Assembly (NCBI GenBank): GCA_024195265.1
Contig: JAJLRJ010000001.1
Location: forward strand, 52,232,672 to 52,296,671
DNA: 64,000 bases
Direction of reading: 5' to 3'
Source of the DNA: Dendrophyllia cribrosa
Lineage: Eukaryota > Cnidaria > Anthozoa > Scleractinia > Dendrophylliidae
Part shown: positions 50,301 through 58,700 of the stretch, in pieces
Numbering within the stretch: position 1 is the first letter of the stretch
How the letters are laid out: the number at the start of each line of letters is the position of its first letter
The notes under the pieces: generated by a model
Told to the model about the DNA's origin: nothing
Database searches by the model: none
Seen by the model: only the letters and a program-made list of their open reading frames with translations
Made by a program: the position numbers and the translations under genes

Positions 50301-52690
50301 ATGGGGGGGGGGGGGGGGTTGCAAACATTGGAAAGAAGACAATTTTCAGAAGATCAGTTCTTCGTTATAGTGAAGTATCATGTAAAATTAATCTTTGAGA
50401 GCTAGATAGTTCCAGATAGTTAAGATTGGAATGGTTTCTTTATATCTGACTAGCATGAGTTTTGTTAATTATGCAAACTGTATACAGTACTGCACAAAAA
50501 AATGAGAGAGAATTTCAACAAATCTCACAAAATTTTCAGTTCACTTCTTCAAACTTTTGAAAGACTTTGCAAATTTTCATGTGAATGATACAAAATTTCG
50601 AGCAATTCTTCATATTGTTCAGCATGATATTTCTACAATAATGCCGTGAAAATTTAAAATTCAAAATTTTGAAGAAGTAAACTTTCTTTTCTTCAAAATC
50701 TCAAAAGAACGATTTTTTTTTAGACAGCGAACCAGTACTGGAAATAACAGTCAGTCCGACCACTATCCAAAAATGTTGGACCAAATTTAAATTATGCTCG
50801 GACATGGTGACCAAGCACAAAAATTACTTAGCTTTTGCCTTAAAAGTCTTGTTAACTCATCGCATTTGATTTCAAAAACAGTACAATAAGAATTTACGCT
50901 GTTTGTACCTTTATTTTGCTGAAAAAGGCTCTCTTGATTTGAGAAAATTCAGAAAGGCTGTGCCATTTGAAATCACCCTACAATGCATTGTAAAACTTCT
51001 TATAGCACGTCATGTATGCTTACAGATTGTGTCTCAGGAAAAATCCAAAATGGTGGATGACTGACCAATTTTGTAAAGTGGGAAGTTTGAAAGGACTCAT
51101 GTCCTCCTAAATTTATGCAAATTTCTAGTTGAAACCAGACAATGAGTGAATTCAAACTCATGTGATTAACCTTAGTTGATACATTAGTCATGTTCTGGCA
51201 CAGCTGTTTTAAGGTTTCCCAGGGGTGAGGAGCCAGATTTTTTGCCCGAAACGAACCCCTTATTTTCCGATTGGTTCACCCCTGGGAAACCTTAAAACAG
51301 CTGTGCCAGAACATGACTTATATATCTACTACCTTTTCTTTTCAATTTGTTGCGTGAGATTGAACAGTTGATCAAAGACAAGAGTCGAAAATGAGAATAT
51401 TTTCACATTCCTTCTCATTTATAACCCGCAAACCTCGATGTTTTGCTGTAACTGCAACATAATTCATAATGTATTTGGTTACACAACAAATTGCAATATT
51501 TCGTGACGGCAAAACTCCCCAATGTGGCCGTGACAAAAAGCACTTTATTTATGTATTAAATATGGAAATAGTTTAGACAAAAACAACATTGATATTCATG
51601 CGTTATGGGTATGTTGACAGAATTCTTACATTTGATTTTCATGTGGTGCCAAATGTATTTGTTTTGAATTACAAGCAATGCAATGGCTGTCAAGAATGAT
51701 CTCAGAGAAACATGATTACCATAATTGCCATAAAATATAATGCCCACAATTTGGATTTCTTATTGACAGATTTAATAACACATCACTTCAGTAATCCCAA
51801 CTGTAAGAATGTAAGAAACAAATTCTCAATTACTATGCAAGGCGTTATTCGACGGGAAGCGAAAGTTTGCATGTGCTTTGCCTAACGTTCACGAAATGCT
51901 AAGAAGATTTTGCAGTACTCTTCGAAAATTCAAAATGTACAAAATTTTGTGAACCTTTCCAAAATTTTGTTTCGTTTTGTTTGAAGTTTCTTTCAAACTT
52001 TCATGAGTAAGTTCAAAATTTCAAGACAATAGCAGTTTCGAAAATTTGTTGAATGTTTGTTTTGTTGAAAAGTGATGAAAAGTCTCAAATTTTGTTGAAA
52101 TTCGCTCTCACTTCTTTAGCACAAAACTGTACTTGTTACAAAAGGAGGGGGCATTAGGGTTTTCGGTTTTGGTCATTTTCTAGATCGGTTTTTCGGTTTT
52201 TGCCCTCAAAATTTTCGTTTTTCGGTTTTTGTATCCGTTGTGGTTTTCAGTTTTTCCTTTTTAAATATTTGGTTTTCATGAAAAAGAAGAACGATTTTTT
52301 GGTTTTGGTTTTTCGCTTTCTAGTTTCCAGACCTTTTTATTTAACCTCGATCAACCCGTGAAAGTTCATGTGATGCACCATCCAAGTGATGTTGCCGGTG
52401 AAAGTGGCCTACAAAAGGCAATAGAAGTTTTGCCTAATTCTAATTGCAACAGCTTTAAAATGAAAGAACAAAGATGAGAAATCGCTTACAGAGGGTGAGG
52501 GCCGTTATGTACAGGTTCGACTGTAGTTATATTTCGCTTTGGTATCAAGGATCACGGGTTTAAGGTTTGTGAATTTGCTATTTTGACCATTATGTTCGGC
52601 GGTTTTTTGGTTTTGATCAATTTTTATTGTGGTTTTTCAGTTTTCATGGAAATTTTGAGCGGTTTTCTGGTTTCTTATAGGCCAAATGAG

Positions 52691-52721
<31 letters not shown>

Positions 52722-55700
52722 AAGCAACGAAAATAACTACTAAAACACTGTAATAATAAATTGGCTCTGAAAAAGAGTAGCATACTTTGAAACTGGTTAG
52801 AAATCTCTAGAGTTTGAGTTGTTTTCTAAGGCCTATTACAGAAGCACATTTCAGTGACAATTCACAACAAAAGAGATGCCATGTCAGATTATCAGCCCTT
52901 TTTAAGACTGGCACCTTAACTTCTCTCCTTATATGGAAAATAAAGACATGCAAGATTTGACTTCAAAATGGCTGCCTGTTTCAAAGAGACAAATAAAGTG
53001 GAGGCAGTATTCAGCTCTTACAAGGTCTTCTCTGATTTTCTGAGAAAACAAAAGAACAAACAACACAACAATGGACACTAGCCCTGAAAACAATAAAGCC
53101 GCATGATACCCAGGTCCAATGAAATTAGAGGTTGTTAAGACAGGGATTCTGACAGGGTGCGGGAAAAAAACTAAAATTGTGCGGGAGTTTTGGGACAAAT
53201 TGTGCAGGTAATAACTTCGATTGTGCGGGAAATTGTGCGGGATTGCGCAATCCTGTGACCAACCAAATAGTCAATCACCAAGCCAGGCTCAGAAAAATAT
53301 GACAGGGAGGAAATTCTGCATAAATGAAAAATACAAATGAAAAATACAAATAGATGTTTTAAAATGTACCCAGCAATCGCCAATTTGCGGCTGTTTTTCT
53401 TCACCAAAGTTTATTTGTCTCAACAATATCACATTGCGTGACATGATGAACTCGATTGGGCAAAACCGAAATACCACCTCTAAATAAAATGTTTCCGATC
53501 TGAGCGAGTCTCTTTATGAAACAAAAAAAAAGTTTGCCGCAAAAACACAACCTCAAGATGTATGCAAATTGAGTGCTTAATGTAATTTGATAGCATGTTT
53601 GTTTTGCATTTTCCTGAATGAAAACGTCTTTCACTTGATTGAAAAAATCAAATTCAGTATTCTGATCAGAACTTAATAATTTTCTCCTATCAATTCGAAG
53701 TTCCAGCGCTTTAATAGTTTGTTTGTCGATTCGCAAACTTGATAAGTTCTTTGCGAAAATAATTCAGACAGAGTGACATTCCTTTTGGCGTGACCGAGTA
53801 TATTTCATCGGTGTTTCTTCTTCGGTCCCCGACTTATTTAACTGAAATAGGAAGCGAAAGCGTTTGAAAAAATATCAACAGGCTGCCAAGAAAAATGACA
53901 TAATGTCTGGAAAACGACAACTAAAAGCTACGCAAAAATTCGGTAGGAAGTCGGAAAGAAGTAAAACTGAGACTAGTTCCCAGGACGGCGAAGAGAACGC
54001 CTTGTTGTTTTTATATCGATCCGCTCGAGCTGTTCGAGGAAAGAGAGGGATTTCTCAATTGTTTGGAAGGAAAATGGGCTGAAAATAGCCTAAAACGTTT
54101 CTCAAAAGCTTGGTAATCAATAGAAATACCTGATTTAATAAAAATTTTAAGCAAATATTTCAGTATTGTGCGGGATTGTGCGGATTTTTAGGAATTGTGC
54201 GGAATTGTGAGGGTTTGACCGAATTGTGCGGTCCCGCACCCGCGCACCCTGTCAGAATCCCTGTTAAGAGTTGGGTGGTATCTGGGATTGTGAGGAAAAA
54301 GTCTGAACTTGATGGGGTTTATTTTCACAAATTACTCCTAAATTTGTACCGTTCTAATTTTTACAACTTGTGTAACAGATCTGGCAAGAGCAATATTTGT
54401 GTGCTGTTTTAAAGAAATAAATACACTTCAGCTCAAATCTTGGAGAATGTTTGTTTTGATGCACAAGGGCAACCAATTTTTTGGGATGTGTTTGTCTGAC
54501 ATTTTGTCTCAAACAACCAGGAAATTAATTTTGGTGATACACGGTGAAAAGTCAAGAAGACAAAACTAATGCAATGCAAACATACTAACATAATTTGCTG
54601 CTGAGAAAAGTCATTAAGACAAAACTAATTTGATATGAACATATTTAGGGATGTTACCAATTTAGGGAAACATGGTTTCTGGCATTGTCAGTGTTTTGAT
54701 CAATACAGCCGCTGCTGGGGCTCAAACGCATACATGTAATAGCTGGGGATTTACCCTCTGCATTTACAGCACTGTATACTATCATCCTGCAAAATGCCAG
54801 GAGACAATCTTAATGCTGTACAAATGTACTAATGCACTGAGGTAAGCCAAGATGACAAAACCAAATGAATCCCATGGGCATACTGAGCAAAGACAACAAG
54901 CCATGAGAACATAACTGTACTGAGTAAAGTCAAGTGAGAGAAGTGGTTTATGGGGAAGGAATGTTTATTCAGGGCATTCATATTTTACAAATACACTTTA
55001 GCTTCAAAATGTTCAGACATTCAAAATTCAGATAAAGCCAAATGTCTGAAAATTTAAATGACTGTCTGAACAAATGCAGTATGTGAACGTTATAAAGTCT
55101 GAACATTTGTAACAGAGGCCCTGTTACAATTTCATTGCAATTGACCACTACAATGTACATCCATCTGTATAAATTATAATGTGCATTGCAAAGAAATTCT
55201 TTATCATGTATCTTCCCCATCAATGTCATCTTCAAGAACCATTACTAATCAGTGCTGGAAATAACTGTCAGTCATCAGACTTTGTTCGACCAAAATACTA
55301 ATTTTACATTATGCTCGGACACCTTGATTCCAAAAATATTATAAAATAATAATAATTCATGCTGCTTGTCTCTTATGTACTGGAACACGGCCATAGAAAA
55401 AAAAAACACGTAGAAAATAATATATTTGATTTTCGTGCAGTGCCAAATTTATTTGTTTTGAATCAAGCAAAGAAATGGCCATCAAGAATGATCTCAGAGA
55501 AACATAATTAGAGAAATTCCAAAAAAGGCATTGTGATTTGAAATTGCCATTGTCATGTATGTTAACTGATTGTGTCTCAGGAAAAATCCAAAATGGCTGA
55601 TGTCCAACCAATACACCTTATTCCAAAATGGCGGCCATTTTATTATTCTTTTATGTAAATGTAAATTAGCCCTCTTGGCCTCGTCAACATGTGTAAAATA

Positions 55701-58700
55701 CAAAAGAATTTTAAACCGAAAATGAGGCCAAGAGGGCTAATTAACATGCATATAAAAGAATAATAAATTAACAGCCATTTTGGAATAAGGTGTATTTTGT
55801 AAAATGTCCGATCAAAATGAAGGTTTGAAAGGACACGTCCTCCTAAGTAAGAAAAAATATTTTTCATCACTGATTGCAGCCTCATCAAGGACAAATTCTT
55901 GTGAATTAGTCAAGGTCTAAATTGTTTATCTACTACGCCATTTCCTTGAGAATAGTATCCTATTAGTTCTCTTGAATGTTTTGAAAACTATAATTTAATC
56001 AACTGTACATGTACATTTTGAGCATTTTTACAAATTAAGAAAATGTCCAAAACCACTGGCATAAAATAACTGAAATTTTTTTATGTTTAAATAAAAAATG
56101 ACTGGAAAAAATTATCTGGAAATTTTTAAAGGAATAGTTGTAAACTGCTTAATATATTAAAATTGCTATTTATTTATATTCAACATACAACCCATAACAC
56201 TAATCTCACGCAGAAATGAAGATAATTGAAAGGTACATGAATGTCTTGGTATACAGAAGGTCATGGATTCAATAACCGTCGGCGACTGTTCACTCAGATT
56301 TTTTTTGTCTCATGATTGTAACATCTTTTTCAATAAAGGTGAGATAATGTTCTCCACGCTAGTCTAAAAAGACTTGCTCCAAACAGACAAGGTGATTTCC
56401 GAATTTTTATATAGCAAAATGTAAATTAACAAGTCACGATTTAATAACTTTCTCTTGTAAGTTTGGCTGAAACTTGTTTCTGGCAGCTGTATTTATTAAT
56501 TTATCATGTTATGAAAAACAAAAAAACAAAAATGGGAGATTGTTTTGGCAATCCACCACCCCCCCCCCTCAAAAAAAACAACAACAACAAACCAATAAAT
56601 GCAGGTCGTACTATCTACAATGTATCTATATTTGTGAAGAATGAAGAAAGGAGAAGAGTCAGCGCATCTGATAACTGAACTAAGAAGGATAAGGCAAAAG
56701 ATAAACAGTGCAAGTGTAGATCTACATTGTATGTTTGTTTATGTTGAGAAAGCTCAAAACCAGAAGCATTTACATTTGTAGGTTTCAATTCCAGCTTCCC
56801 TACCACTTGTAAAGTTTGTCTTAGTTAAGATATCTACTTTTTGGTGCAATAAATAAATCAAAAATTTGAAATCTGAGATCTTGGATGGACATCAAATTCT
56901 CTCTCACTTGCAAAAAACATGTTATAGAAATAACATATATATTGGAGAAGGAGTTTCATTTGAGCCATACAGTGTACGACACCCAGAAAGTTCTGTGGGT
57001 ATCTTCTTTGATAAAAAAAGCCATTCCCAGAACACTACATGTAAGTGCAGTACAAAAGAAATGCGAGGAAACCAAAGATAAAGAGTTGACCAAGCATAAG
57101 GAATTCAAACCATGACTAGCAGACGGTGAAATACAGTACTATGTACTGATTTTCACCAATGTATTTTAAAGGTTCTTAAAAGTGCTTACATGTACATTGT
57201 ATCCTTCCATCGCCATTCAAAACTAGCATAGACAATTAATTAATCAATTATAATAATTATTAATAATAATTTTACTCAGTGTATTAATTTTTTTTATTAA
57301 AATTAATACAGTACATAAAGATTATAGCATCTCTCTGAAGTTTATAACTCAACCAGTTATTGTTGTGTTTCATGTGCCAGGTAAAAAAGCGCTTTTAAGA
57401 GGCAATGTCACCATTTTTAGTATCATTCTGAAAAGCCTCCCCCACTCCCCACCCAAAAAAAATTTTTATGAATGGAAACCAAAACATTTCGTCCAGTTTT
57501 GTTTAAGGGACACTGTCACCTATTTTTAGTCTCACTTTGAAAAGCTAAAAAACATATTTGTTTCAATGGAAACCTTACATTTTGTAAAATAATGGTCCGG
57601 TTTTGTTAACAAATACTCTACGAGTGCACAGAAACTACAGTTAGTATTCGTTATCTTTGGCTGTGGATGGCCAGGATGGAAATGGATTGCAACTTGAAAA
57701 AATTGGCCAGTTTTTTCAAGTTGCTCCCAAGAGTCGTGGAAAAATCGCAGAAAAACTTATTATGGTTTGTTCTTCCTTGAATACACTGTAAATCACTTGA
57801 TATTATCTTCTTGGTGTTCTAAAAGCAATTTTATTTTTGAGCAAATGTACTTTGTCATATATTTAGTGTATTTTACCAAAACACAGCAAAATATGCGTGG
57901 CAATGCCCCTTTAACAATTACTAAACTAGTGCACTGAGGCTATATATATGTGTCTTCAGTGGATTGCAACTTGAAATAATTGGCCAATTGTCTTCCCTTG
58001 TGTCTGGTGCTCTGAGAGTGTATTAAAGGGACACTGTCACGGGTTGACATGCGCCGGTTCTCGTCCGATCACCGAAGTTAAGCCCTGTCGGACGAGGTTA
58101 GTACTTGGATGGGTGACCGCCTGGGAATAGCTCGTGTCGTAGGCTCATCATTTTTCTTTCCTTTACTCCCTTTCATTTTTCATTTTTTTGGTTCCGTCAA
58201 GGAGCCACTCGTCCTGATCAGGAGGGCAAACTGAAGCCAAAGTCATGAAAACATAGCATACCTTCGACGATATTCCAACGACAACAAATGGGCGACGAAG
58301 TCGCTGTCACTGGAAGCTTCGTACCCGGCATCGAATTTAGCCTGAAGCCACGACCTAAATATCCGATTTTCTAAATATATTCGTTTGTGGTTTCTAGACC
58401 ACGCTATCTTATATTCTGCTTGATCCTCGAACTTCCTCTTCCGTCCCGAATTGGTTCTTTACCCTCCACCGCCGCCACTAGTCGACGCCATTTTGAAATT
58501 GACGGTTCAACTTGAAAAATTCAGGCTGAACTTTTCAAGTTTCGATTTGAAAAACTCGCGCATGCGCCCTCGTGACAGTGTCCCTTTAAGTTTTGAGTAA
58601 GAGCAAAGATAATTAGTCAAATATTTAGTACATTTTTGACCAAAAAGAGAAAAATTCCTGTGACATTGCCCCTTAAACTAGTCAATTGAAAAGCAAAGCA

